Position numbers and translations under genes: made by a program
Part shown: piece after piece, positions 5,480-14,960 of the stretch
How positions within the stretch are numbered: position 1 is the first letter of the stretch
Layout: every line of letters starts with the position of its first letter
Notes under the pieces: generated by a model
Databases searched by the model: none
Told to the model about the DNA's origin: nothing
Seen by the model: the letters and a program-made list of their open reading frames with translations, nothing else
From: an uncultured Pseudomonadota bacterium
Lineage (GTDB): Bacteria; Pseudomonadota; Gammaproteobacteria; Methylococcales; Methylomonadaceae
Assembly: GCA_903848935.1 (NCBI GenBank)
Contig: CAINHO010000017.1
Coordinates: forward strand, 1 to 47,974
Length of the DNA: 47,974 nucleotides
Direction: 5' to 3'

Positions 5480-8400
5480 CTACGCAAGAGTAATTAGACC
5501 AGTAGTTCCAGAAATACTTGTAGACGCACTATCTGCATAACCTACAAGTACAATAGCAGCAGTCAAATGTCCTGCCATGCCGTCAGCCCATTGTACTAAA
5601 GAGTCTGTACCAGAGGTTGATGCTGTAAATGCACCAGTACCAGTGTTATATGTACCTCGTACAATCTCTGTAGATGCTGTTCCAGCAGCTACTGGCGAAG
5701 TGTATGCACCTGCTAATGCGTTAGTAATTGAACCCGATGCTTGAGAAAGGTTGATTGTATCGCCTTTCGCTGCACCAGTAATCACATCAACCCCCGTCAA
5801 TGCTCCATTCGCAGTAATTGCAGCACCTGTATCATTAGTACCAGTTATCGGAGCATAAATCAGCGTAGTAACGTTGTTCACGCCGTTGTGATTGATTGCA
5901 ATGTTATCAGCACCCGCCCCACCCGTTACAGAATTTGCACCAGAACCAACTGAAATAACGTCAGCTAAACCAGCACCAGTGAAAGTAACACCACCATTTC
6001 CACCTTTAAGAACAACACCAGCTGTAGCACCACTATCATTGAAAGTAACAGCACCAGTAACCGCGCTAAAATCAGCGTTAAGAACTTTGTTTACCGCTGA
6101 TGCAGTAACTACACCTGTTCCTGTGTCTGTAAGTGTGCCTGATGTAATCACACCACCTAGTGACAATGCACCCGCTCCACTGACGTTAATGGCTGTAGAT
6201 ACGCCAGAAAGCGTTAAAGTTGAACCTGCTGCAGAGGCAGTTAAATCCTTAGTTAAAATCAAATTCAATGTTTCATTACCACCAGCAGAAGCATTCAACG
6301 CAATTGCAGCACCTGTAGAAAGCGTGTTGGCAGCACCTTGAGATGTCAAGTTAATGGTTTCATAACCACTGATGGTGTTTGTACCTAAAAGACCACCACC
6401 AAAGGCAGCTGTAGCACTACCCAAAGTCCACGCAAGTATATCACTCGTACCAGTACCAGCAGCACTAACACTGACGTTGTTAGCGGCTTGAGTAGAAGTA
6501 CCCTCATCAAAGATACCATTAGACGCAAGCGAACTTACAGTGACAGCTGCTGCATCAGCACCAAATAATTTCAAACCAGTAGCAGTAGCAAAATTCGCCA
6601 TGTTGATAACATTAGTAGCATGACCCGCGAAATAAACACCAATGTTTTCAACATTTGTTAAAGACGTAATTGCTGTTGAGCCAGTACCAATGGCATCACT
6701 CACAACAACGGTATCACTGCCTGTACCCGCGTCAATGGTAAGTTTGTTCAACTGAGCAGCAGTAATCACAACACCACTAATAGCAGCTGCGCTTAAATCA
6801 AGAGTGTCTGCGCCACTGCCACCTTTATAAGAAAATAAAGTCGCAATGTCTGTGTTAGCAGAAGTAGCAGTACTATTTACGTCAATATACGTTTTTCCAG
6901 TCGCCGCTGAAGCATCAATAGATTTAATACCTGTAGCCGCAAACTGTGGAGTAGCTGCTAAAGCATCACCAACTGTTAAATTCAGGTCTGAAGAACCAGC
7001 TACTGTGATAGTGTCAACTTTAACACCTGTAATATCAGTCAAAGTAATTGAGTTAGCAGTATTTGCTGTAAGCGTACCAGTGGAAGTAATAGCGACGGTA
7101 GCAACTTTAGTACCTGTTACAGCAACAGTAGCTGCCGTTGCCGTACCAATTTTACTTAATGTGATGTTTTCAGCAGTGTCAGTAGTCGAAGCAAGCGTGT
7201 ATGTGTTCGCCGCTGTTTGATTTGAGAGAGTTACAGTTTGACCTGTTAATGTATACGTTTTGCTAGATGCTGCTTTAACAGCATCTAAGGTTAAAGTAAC
7301 TATGCCCGCAATATTGCTTAAATCTAAACCAGCTGCATCGTTGTTGACATAAAGACTTTCAACTCCAGTTATCGTTGGCAAGTTAGTTACTGTAGCAGTG
7401 GCATCCTCATAAATTTTTAATGTGTCTACACCTGCACCACCATCAATTGCATCTGCAGCTGAAGTTACTTTGTTTGCAGCACTAGAATTATCCGCAATAA
7501 TAGTGTCGTTGCCCGTCGTACCTGTAATGTTATCAACAGCACTCGTCAATGAGAAATTAGAACCAGTAACAGCAATACTCGTGTCATTGATAGTTACAGT
7601 ATTTGTTGCACTTGTACCTGCCGCCAAAGAATAACCTGTTGGCAATGTGCCTAAAGTCAACGCAACCGTTTGTGCGCCTTCAGTTACGCTATCAGCCACT
7701 GCCGCTAATGTTACAGAAGCGGTTGTTACGCCTGCTGCAAAAGTGAAGTTACCTGTTGGGCTAACAGTGTAGTTAGTTGATACGTTTGAAGCTGTACCCG
7801 CCAATGTGTAAGGAATCGTCAAACCACCTGCAGGTGCTGCTGTTCCTAACGTGATGGTGAATACATCTGAACTACCTTCATTCACAGCCGCTGTTGCTGC
7901 TGCCAATGAAACAGAACCCGCCGCAGGTGCAGTGCTGCTATCAGCAATAGTCAATGCAACAGGTGTCGCAACGATATTCAAACCTGCAATAGAGCCAGGC
8001 GTAACGGTTAAAGTTTCAGCACCTTCAGTCGTGTTGTCTGCAATCGCATTCAATACTAACGTACCTGTTGTTGCGCCCGCTGCGATAACGATGTTACCAG
8101 TGGTGTTTGCATTTGCAGTTGCGCCCGCATAGTAATCAGTACCAATTGTTGCTGCACCGCCTGTTGTACCTGTGTTGGTACCTGAAGACAATGTGTAAGG
8201 AATTGAATAACCGCCTACTGGAGCAACTGTGTCAGAGGTTGCCGTCAAAGTTACTGAAGAACCTTCATTTACTGATGCAGCCGCTGAAGCCAAAGTGATT
8301 GTTGGAACTGGATCAGTAATTGTGCCAGCAACGTCCGCTACTTTAGAGAATGTGCTGTTTAATAATTGTGCGTCATACGCTCTGATACCATCAACTTTAC

Positions 8401-9472
8401 CGTCGTTAGCAACTGTTACAGTAACTGTTTGTGGCGCGGTAGCACCTACTGCAAACGTAATGGGTTGAACAGCTGAGAAGTCAGTCGTTGCAGTGGTTGC
8501 AGTGATACTGTTCAATGCTTGACCAATGATGTTTAAATTCAATGTGGTTGCCGCGTTCACTACTGAATTTGGTGTCACAGTGAAAGTAATTTGTCTGCCT
8601 TCTTGTGTAGACACACCAGCAACCGCATTTGAAGTCATGGTGAATGTTGGCGCAGGTGCGTCAAGCAATGCAGTTGTCACTACGGCACCCGCTGAATTGA
8701 CTACGCCAGCACTTGGGTTTGACAAGGTTAATGAAACTGCTTCGCCTGTTTCAGCAATAGTATCCAATACGATAGGAAGACTAATAGTTGCTGTTGTTGC
8801 GCCTGGTGCGAAAGTCAATGAACCGAGATAAGGACCATCAACCGCAGTTGATGTGCTGATGACTCCTGTTACGCCAGTTCCTGCAATGGTTTCGTCAGTA
8901 GTATCTGCACCGGTTGCACCACCTAAATTAGCTAAGGTGTAGTTAACAGTCGTCGCTGTTGTTGCTGAAGGATTCGCCAAAGTTACAGTGAATAAAGCGT
9001 TGCCGCCTTCTGTTGCTGAAGCTGCGCCTACTACTGAAAAAGTCGGTGTTGGAACAGAAGCATGACTTGCGTCAATGTTTGCTGTTGGAATTGAGACGGG
9101 CGCTGCTGCTGTTGTGCTAACTGTTGTACCACCAATGGTGATTGCAGGAGCTGCACCTGTGACAGGAACGATTTTGACAGGAACTGTACCGTTAGCGAAT
9201 GTTAAAGATTCTGTCGCCGCGTCCAAACCAAGGTTTGCAACAACAACACCCGCTGCATTCACAACTTGGAATTGGTTTGTACCTACTTGAAGGTATTTGT
9301 AATCGGTGGTTGCACCCGAAAATTGAACGCCTTCAACGTTTGAATCTAACGTAACACCTGTTAAACCAGCAGCAACGACGACAGTTTGTGAACCTGTTGC
9401 GCCATAAACGGTAGTGTTATTGTTGTTGACGTTAAATGTCGTGTCTGTTGTATCTAAAAATATTTTAGCCAT
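5480..9472 (-). CDS. giant Calx-beta / S-layer-like beta-strand repeat protein
   Basis: A 1330-residue Ser/Thr/Ala/Gly-rich surface or secreted protein. I start it at MAKIFLDTTDTTFNV (9472), with GGAG ten bases upstream; the frame is open 45 codons further, but that stretch looks like noncoding sequence. Residues about 1-140 form a beta-rich head. About 145-640 hold at least four Calx-beta domains (ATEGGNALFTVTLANPS, VNEGSSVTLTATSD, VNEGSSDVFTITLG). From about 640 to the end comes S-layer-like beta-strand repeat with RTX-like turns (NITGTTGNDTIIAD, IDGGAGVDTLKIYED, YKGGSGADTLDLS, VTGGAGADNIAI). There is no N-terminal signal peptide and I saw no cysteine, which fits type I secretion guided by the C-terminus, as for S-layer and adhesin proteins. 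No secretion genes are in the window. It forms a tandem pair with the 9683 gene. Ligand and exact role are unknown. Confidence 0.8.
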   Translation of the reverse strand: MAKIFLDTTDTTFNVNNNNTTVYGATGSQTVVVAAGLTGVTLDSNVEGVQFSGATTDYKYLQVGTNQFQVVNAAGVVVANLGLDAATESLTFANGTVPVKIVPVTGAAPAITIGGTTVSTTAAAPVSIPTANIDASHASVPTPTFSVVGAASATEGGNALFTVTLANPSATTATTVNYTLANLGGATGADTTDETIAGTGVTGVISTSTAVDGPYLGSLTFAPGATTATISLPIVLDTIAETGEAVSLTLSNPSAGVVNSAGAVVTTALLDAPAPTFTMTSNAVAGVSTQEGRQITFTVTPNSVVNAATTLNLNIIGQALNSITATTATTDFSAVQPITFAVGATAPQTVTVTVANDGKVDGIRAYDAQLLNSTFSKVADVAGTITDPVPTITLASAAASVNEGSSVTLTATSDTVAPVGGYSIPYTLSSGTNTGTTGGAATIGTDYYAGATANANTTGNIVIAAGATTGTLVLNAIADNTTEGAETLTVTPGSIAGLNIVATPVALTIADSSTAPAAGSVSLAAATAAVNEGSSDVFTITLGTAAPAGGLTIPYTLAGTASNVSTNYTVSPTGNFTFAAGVTTASVTLAAVADSVTEGAQTVALTLGTLPTGYSLAAGTSATNTVTINDTSIAVTGSNFSLTSAVDNITGTTGNDTIIADNSSAANKVTSAADAIDGGAGVDTLKIYEDATATVTNLPTITGVESLYVNNDAAGLDLSNIAGIVTLTLDAVKAASSKTYTLTGQTVTLSNQTAANTYTLASTTDTAENITLSKIGTATAATVAVTGTKVATVAITSTGTLTANTANSITLTDITGVKVDTITVAGSSDLNLTVGDALAATPQFAATGIKSIDASAATGKTYIDVNSTATSANTDIATLFSYKGGSGADTLDLSAAAISGVVITAAQLNKLTIDAGTGSDTVVVSDAIGTGSTAITSLTNVENIGVYFAGHATNVINMANFATATGLKLFGADAAAVTVSSLASNGIFDEGTSTQAANNVSVSAAGTGTSDILAWTLGSATAAFGGGLLGTNTISGYETINLTSQGAANTLSTGAAIALNASAGGNETLNLILTKDLTASAAGSTLTLSGVSTAINVSGAGALSLGGVITSGTLTDTGTGVVTASAVNKVLNADFSAVTGAVTFNDSGATAGVVLKGGNGGVTFTGAGLADVISVGSGANSVTGGAGADNIAINHNGVNNVTTLIYAPITGTNDTGAAITANGALTGVDVITGAAKGDTINLSQASGSITNALAGAYTSPVAAGTASTEIVRGTYNTGTGAFTASTSGTDSLVQWADGMAGHLTAAIVLVGYADSASTSISGTTGLITLA

Positions 9473-9581
9473 TTGTAAAAAACTCCGAAAGATAAAAAAA
9501 TAAGTGATTAACTCACTAGGTCGCGCATTGTAAAAACTAAAACTTAAAACTAGGTTAACTGTAATGTTATGCAGTGGGTGA

Positions 9582-9633
9582 TTAAAGCACAGCCCCCAGC
9601 TTTTCAAGCTGCCCCCTCCAAAGGGGGCGAAAG
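9582..9633. repeat. G/C-rich double hairpin related to the DUF559 element arms
   Basis: The stretch reads ttaaagcacagccccc, then a perfect hairpin CAGCTT-ttc-AAGCTG, then GCCCCC-tccaaa-GGGGGC and gaaag. Its order (ttaaagcaca, C run, G run, gaaag) parallels the right arm of the DUF559 elements, but no DUF559 gene is present. It lies between the two giant genes and could act as the terminator or processing site for the upstream Ig-like gene, although there is no long T tract. Confidence 0.55.
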
Positions 9634-9682
9634 ATTAAAAAGCTATCTTTGCTTTAAAAATCCCCTGCGTAACAATAAGTTC

Positions 9683-12600
9683 TTAACCTGTGATAATTGA
9701 ACCCGCACCAATTGCACTGTTCACGGAACCTACAGAGTAAATCTGAGCATCCGTTCCAGCGGCTAAACCTGTTAATACAATTTTAGCCACTGTACTCGTA
9801 GCAGTATCAGCATAATCAATTTCTACCGTACCATCGCTAGAATTTGAGTTAAAAATTGATGGTGCATTACCCGCTGGGAAGTGAAGCACGTCACCCGCAG
9901 CAAAATTGCTAATGGTGTAAGTGTAATTTCCTGCTGCGACGTTAAATTGCACATTGCTACCAACTAACGCATCACCCGTTCCCGCTGCCGTGACAGCGAC
10001 GGTTGATGTGATACCTGGTGTTGGCGTAACGACAGGCGTTGGCGTGACAACAGGTGCAGGCGTTGCTGTATTTGTCAGGCTGTTTGCACCAAACAACGCA
10101 TTGAATGAACCTACAGAATACAACGCGATATCTTGCGCGGCGGTTAAACCCGACAAGTGAACATCAGCCACATGACCGTTATTTGAATAAATCAAATCAA
10201 CGGTGCCGTCAGTGGTATTCAGGTTGCTCAGCGTAGGCGTGTTAGCCGATGGGAAGTTGATTGAATCACCTGTCGCAAAGTTAGCAATGTTGTAGGTGTA
10301 ATCGCCTTCGGCTACTTGGAATGCAAATGTATCAGTGCTTGCATCCGTGGTACCGGCAGCGTTCACAGCAACCGCTGTTGGACCCGCAGAAATGATTTTC
10401 AATGCTGCATTCACACCTGCAATACTTACATTTCCTGCTTCGTCAGTTTCTGTCACTTGGACATCACCTGCGGCATAAGTGCCGATTGGCAATACAAAAC
10501 TGTCCGTTGCAGTGCCTGTTACAGGTGCAGCACCTTTAACACTGTATGCCCATGTTGCATCAGTTTCCAAACCAGAAACCGTTACAGTGCCATCAGTGCT
10601 AATGTTATCTGTCGCCGATACGCCGTTATCTGTTGTCAACGTGACAACAGGAGCAACAGGAGCAACATTATCCAACGTGAAGCTGTAAGGTGTTGGTGCA
10701 GACACATTGCCTGCTTCGTCAATTTGACGCACAAAGCCTGTATTTAAACCTTCAGTGTAAGCTATTTCAGTTTCTGACCAATCTGTTCCATTCGCACTAT
10801 ATTCAACAAGCGCACCTGCTTCGGGTTCAGTTGTGAAAGATGAATTTGCAACTGCTGCATCATTAACTATGCCACTAAGATTGCTCGCTAACGCAGCCAC
10901 TTGACTATCAAATACGAAATCAATTTGTGTTGCATCAGAAACGTTACCGAATGAATCAGTTTGACGAACCAACACAGAATTATCACCTTCAACAGGCGTA
11001 GGTTCTGTTACTGACCAAGTGGTCGGATTGCCATTGGCATCTGCTGCACTAAATTCAACTTTCGCATTTGTTGCTGTATCAGTGACATCTAACGTGGCAT
11101 CGTTTGTAATACCGTCAGTACCACTAATCCCTGTGTCATTCAACAACACAACTGTCGGTGCTGATGCAGAGGTAGGTGCTGGTGTAGGGGTGAATTCAGA
11201 TGCACTACTAACATTGCCCGCTGCATCGGTTGCAACAGCCGTAATAGTTTGCACAGCGGCATCATTCAAAGATGTAATGTCTAATTTTGAAACGGTGCGT
11301 GACCAATTACCATCAACGTCAGCAGTAATTGTGCGCGTAATACCATCTTGACCGAAAGTTAACAGCACTTTTGACAATGGTTCAGCTGTACCACTAACCA
11401 CACTAACGGTTGCAATTAACGGATCTGTGTTTGATTCATCAAATACAGGTGCATCAGGTGCAGTCGTGTCAGGCGGTGTGGGTGTGAATTCAGATGCGTT
11501 ACTCACGTTACCAGCCGAGTCAGTTGAAACAGCGGTAATCGTTTGCACATTGGCATCTTCCAAAGACGCAATGTCTAATTTTGAAACGGTGCGTGACCAA
11601 TCTCCATTAGCGTCAGCGGTAACGGTGTGTGTAATACCATCTTGACCGAAAGTTAACAGCACTTTTGATAATGGTTCAGCTGTACCGCTAATCACACTGA
11701 CATTTACAACTAACGGATCTGTGTTTGATTCATCAATTACAGGTGCATCAGGTGCAATGGTGTCTTTTACAGTGAGATTATCTGTCAACACATCACTTTC
11801 ATTACCAGCGGAATCTTTTGCTGAAACAGACACTGGCAAAGTACCTGTTGCTTCGTAATTAGCGAACTCAGCCGAACTGTAATCTTCCGCATCTAATGAA
11901 TATGTCCAAACACCGTTTGCAACATCGGCGGTTCTTTCATTCGAGCCAATCATCAACGAAACAGCTGCTGTTGTGTCATCAACAGTACCCGAAATCTCAC
12001 CATTATTTTCACCTGTTAAAGTGATAATAGGGGCTGTTGTATCCACTAACGTAATTTCAGTGGTTGCCAGTTGGCTGACATTACCAGAAGCATCTGTTGC
12101 CGTTGCGTTAATCAATTCAGTGCCATAACTTGCATAATCCGCTGCAGCCATGTCATAAGTCCATGTGCCATCAGCCGCCACAACAATGTCAGTGGCCGTG
12201 TTAAGTATATTAGCAAGAACAGGTTCGGAGGTTAGAGTAGGTTCTGGAGCGGCTGAAACAGGTTCTGTGATTGGAGTAGGTTCGATTGTGATTGGCGGAA
12301 CAGGGACATCAACAGGAATTAGTCCACTCGTATCGATACCACTTGTTGCATCAGCAACTGCTTTCTCTGCATCGGTAACAGCTTGTGTGTCGGTGACAAT
12401 AGCGGCTTGCGCGTCTGTTACAGCATTTGCCGCTGCAACAGAAGCATCGTTAACACCGTTTTGGGTTGGATCTTGAGCCGCTAATAATGCCGCTTGATCG
12501 TCTGATACATATCCTTGATCAGCTGTGACAGTATCTTGATCCGCCGTGACGGTGGCTGCATCAACAGGTTTTGCTGCTTGGTCGGCAGTTAATGTTGCTT

Positions 12601-14710
12601 GGTCGGTGGTTAATGTCGCTTGATCACCAGCTAGCGTTGTTTGTGCATCTGTTATTCCAGTCGCCGCCGCATCTTGAGCATCATTAACACCGTTTTGAGT
12701 GGGATCTTGAGCTGCTGCCAACGCAGCTTGATCTGTGGCTAGCTGTGTTTGTGCCGTAGTTAAATCTGCATTTGCTTGATCCAATGCGGCTTGGTCAACA
12801 ATAACGGCTTGGCTCGCACTTGATTCAGAACCGCTATTATCGGCACTACTGTCAGCACCATCAGTACCAAAAGTTAACGTAATTTTTGCACCGGGTTCAC
12901 CAGTACCCGAAATCGTAACACCAGCGGCTCTTGCTTGATCGTCGATAACATTATCGCTAGCAATCGTATCAAACGTAGGGGCATTTGGTGGGGTTGTATC
13001 ATCAAACGTCAATGCAATACTGCTGTCACGACCAGCAACATCCATACGACCTACGAATGCTAATTTAGGCAAATTAAGTGTCAAATCAGCTGGATCAAAG
13101 CTTGTTTCTACACCATCAAGCGTCAAAGTTGCTTCAGTGGTACTCGTAGTAACTAATGATACTTTTACATTTTCAAATCCAGCAGGCAGAGTTACGAATT
13201 TTGACAAATCCATGCCCGTTTTGATAAATTCCGCACCATCTGTCAACGTTAACGTATCCGTTTGTGCCGCGAAACCGTTATGTGTACCCTCATTGATTGC
13301 TGTTTCTGACAATTCCAAACGTGGTTCGATGAACGTCACGGCTGTTGTTTGCAGGTCTGCATTTGCAGGCACACTACCCGATACGAAATCAGTCGCTTTG
13401 AACCCGTAAGTTAAGTCTGAAATACTGTCAGCGGCATTACTACTATCTGCTGTACCAGTTAATGTTAATTCTGCTGTCGTTGCGTCAATTACAGTCAATT
13501 GTGCAGTCAAACCTGCTGGAACGTTTTCAACGTAAGAACCATCAGCGTTTAAATCTGTACCAATCAAATCAGAAACGAAATCTGAATTTTGTAATGTAAT
13601 GACCACTTTGCCAGTAATCGTGCCATTATCTTTTCCACTTTCAACCAAAGAACCTTCAGAAACAGCAGAAGGCGTGTCCTGGAACGTAATAGTTAAGTTT
13701 TGATCTGCATTGACAGCCGCAATACTTGATTCGAAATAAGTAGATGGCAATGAAACTTGAACAGAGGCTAAGTCAGCCGCCTCATTATTGATAGCATTGC
13801 CCGTAAAGCTTAATTCGGCGGTCGTTAAATCGGCACTTACGATTAAATGGGCGGTTAAACCTTCAGGTACACCGGTAACAACAGGACCTAAATAGTATTC
13901 AGAAGTAGGATCGTTTAAATCAACACCCGCGAGTGAAATACTACCATCGGTTTCGCTGTAAAATGTGTCACCCGTTAAAGTCAACGTAACGGTGTCGCTA
14001 ACACTACCATCATTCGCAACTGCTTCACTCAAATCTGTTGTTGAATACTCAATAGTTGGAAATTCAGGCGCAGGAGTCGCCTCGACGGTGACATCACTCG
14101 TAGGAGCAGCAGTAACTTCGGTGCCAGCTGCATCTAAAACTGGATTACCATTTGCATCTTGAGCGGCTGCCGAAATAGCACCAGCAACTGCACTGTAATC
14201 TTCAGCCGTTAGGGTATAAGTCCAAGCACCATCAACAACAGTAGCTTCTCTAGTCGTTCCATCAGCAAATGTCAAAACAACTTTTGCAACGCTTGCATCA
14301 GCAGTACCAGTCAACTCAACACCAGCTGCTCGTTCAGTTGCATCAATAGCATTGTCGCCCGTTACATCATCAAAGGTCAATGCAGGTTCAACAACAGGTG
14401 CTGTACCCGTATCACTAAAAATTAAGTTCGCACTTACACCATTGGGCAGTTCACCTGAATCGAATACATCAACGGGTAACGTTACATTCACCGCACCAGC
14501 ACCAGTAAACCCATCGCCATAAATCGTTAATGTTGCTTTCGTTGGATCTGTGTCATCAACAGTTAAATCCGCCAATAAACCATTACCTAAATCAAGTGCG
14601 TTGGCACTATCGTAAAAAATGTCACCAGATAAAACTGCCTCTGATGTATACGCAAAAGTACCGTCGCCATTATCCGTTTTGATAATTGGTGAATAAGTTA
14701 TGCTAGCCAT
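9683..14710 (-). CDS. giant bacterial Ig-like repeat protein with helical insertion
   Basis: A 1675-residue secreted or surface protein. It starts MASITYSPIIKTDNGDGTF at 14710 with AGGA eight bases upstream and no signal peptide, as for type I secretion substrates. Ig-like domains with the pattern VxLTFADG...DGxWTYTLTxEDY repeat along it. Two adjacent copies of a 98-residue unit (period 294 bases, near 11190 and 11485) are almost identical. About 220 residues rich in Ala, Asp, Gln and Thr (DQATLTTDQATLTADQ, and AAQDPTQNGVNDA twice) interrupt one Ig domain. The C-terminus has two related copies of a roughly 100-residue beta domain (YTYNIANFATGDSINFP and YTYTISNFAAGDVLHFP, each with a YSVGS motif) joined by a TPAPVVTPTPVVTPTP linker. 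An adhesin or matrix function is inferred from architecture. A sigma70 promoter and a Crp-type site precede it. Confidence 0.8.
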   Translation of the reverse strand: MASITYSPIIKTDNGDGTFAYTSEAVLSGDIFYDSANALDLGNGLLADLTVDDTDPTKATLTIYGDGFTGAGAVNVTLPVDVFDSGELPNGVSANLIFSDTGTAPVVEPALTFDDVTGDNAIDATERAAGVELTGTADASVAKVVLTFADGTTREATVVDGAWTYTLTAEDYSAVAGAISAAAQDANGNPVLDAAGTEVTAAPTSDVTVEATPAPEFPTIEYSTTDLSEAVANDGSVSDTVTLTLTGDTFYSETDGSISLAGVDLNDPTSEYYLGPVVTGVPEGLTAHLIVSADLTTAELSFTGNAINNEAADLASVQVSLPSTYFESSIAAVNADQNLTITFQDTPSAVSEGSLVESGKDNGTITGKVVITLQNSDFVSDLIGTDLNADGSYVENVPAGLTAQLTVIDATTAELTLTGTADSSNAADSISDLTYGFKATDFVSGSVPANADLQTTAVTFIEPRLELSETAINEGTHNGFAAQTDTLTLTDGAEFIKTGMDLSKFVTLPAGFENVKVSLVTTSTTEATLTLDGVETSFDPADLTLNLPKLAFVGRMDVAGRDSSIALTFDDTTPPNAPTFDTIASDNVIDDQARAAGVTISGTGEPGAKITLTFGTDGADSSADNSGSESSASQAVIVDQAALDQANADLTTAQTQLATDQAALAAAQDPTQNGVNDAQDAAATGITDAQTTLAGDQATLTTDQATLTADQAAKPVDAATVTADQDTVTADQGYVSDDQAALLAAQDPTQNGVNDASVAAANAVTDAQAAIVTDTQAVTDAEKAVADATSGIDTSGLIPVDVPVPPITIEPTPITEPVSAAPEPTLTSEPVLANILNTATDIVVAADGTWTYDMAAADYASYGTELINATATDASGNVSQLATTEITLVDTTAPIITLTGENNGEISGTVDDTTAAVSLMIGSNERTADVANGVWTYSLDAEDYSSAEFANYEATGTLPVSVSAKDSAGNESDVLTDNLTVKDTIAPDAPVIDESNTDPLVVNVSVISGTAEPLSKVLLTFGQDGITHTVTADANGDWSRTVSKLDIASLEDANVQTITAVSTDSAGNVSNASEFTPTPPDTTAPDAPVFDESNTDPLIATVSVVSGTAEPLSKVLLTFGQDGITRTITADVDGNWSRTVSKLDITSLNDAAVQTITAVATDAAGNVSSASEFTPTPAPTSASAPTVVLLNDTGISGTDGITNDATLDVTDTATNAKVEFSAADANGNPTTWSVTEPTPVEGDNSVLVRQTDSFGNVSDATQIDFVFDSQVAALASNLSGIVNDAAVANSSFTTEPEAGALVEYSANGTDWSETEIAYTEGLNTGFVRQIDEAGNVSAPTPYSFTLDNVAPVAPVVTLTTDNGVSATDNISTDGTVTVSGLETDATWAYSVKGAAPVTGTATDSFVLPIGTYAAGDVQVTETDEAGNVSIAGVNAALKIISAGPTAVAVNAAGTTDASTDTFAFQVAEGDYTYNIANFATGDSINFPSANTPTLSNLNTTDGTVDLIYSNNGHVADVHLSGLTAAQDIALYSVGSFNALFGANSLTNTATPAPVVTPTPVVTPTPGITSTVAVTAAGTGDALVGSNVQFNVAAGNYTYTISNFAAGDVLHFPAGNAPSIFNSNSSDGTVEIDYADTATSTVAKIVLTGLAAGTDAQIYSVGSVNSAIGAGSIITG

Positions 14711-14788
14711 GTTTAAAATCCTAAAAAGGTAATTGTGAAGTTAAATGTTACTAAAAAATCTGACAAGGTCGTGACTTGTTACAATGCA

Positions 14789-14817
14789 ATGCTAAACATC
14801 CCACCCCTATTTGTCAA
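14789..14817 (-). promoter_or_regulatory. sigma70 promoter of the giant Ig-like gene
   Basis: On the minus strand a consensus -35 TTGACA (14817-14812) and a -10 TAGCAT (14794-14789, four of six) are separated by 17 bases. The predicted start of transcription near 14782 gives a leader of about 70 bases before the ATG. Confidence 0.6.
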
Positions 14818-14864
14818 ACTCGTTTATGGTAAAACGATAAAAATTTACAGTAATACATGAGATA

Positions 14865-14880
14865 TGTGAACTACGTCACA
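14865..14880. promoter_or_regulatory. Crp/Vfr-type binding palindrome
   Basis: TGTGA-ACTACG-TCACA, a perfect match to the Crp half-sites with a 6-base spacer. Its centre is about 90 bases upstream of the predicted transcription start of the giant Ig-like gene, close to -92.5, a helical phase known for class I Crp activation. This suggests control by cAMP through a Crp or Vfr homologue; the regulator itself is not in the window. Confidence 0.6.
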
Positions 14881-14960
14881 GTTTTTAATACGATAATACC
14901 ATTTATGATTTACATTGTGCCATTTACATCTAACACCTCAAAATCGTAAAAACAATTCGA

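Noticed and set aside
9473-9607. N-terminal extension of the Calx-beta protein
   Set aside because: The 45 upstream codons look noncoding, and GGAG is properly placed only for the ATG at 9472.
5741-14162. Many plus-strand open frames opposite the two giant genes
   Set aside because: They arise from Thr/Val/Ala-rich codons on the other strand, have no ribosome sites and no recognisable domains.
14281-14640. Possible RTX calcium-binding motifs in the giant Ig-like protein
   Set aside because: No GGxGxDxLx nonapeptides were found; the Asp-rich turns belong to the Ig-like repeats.
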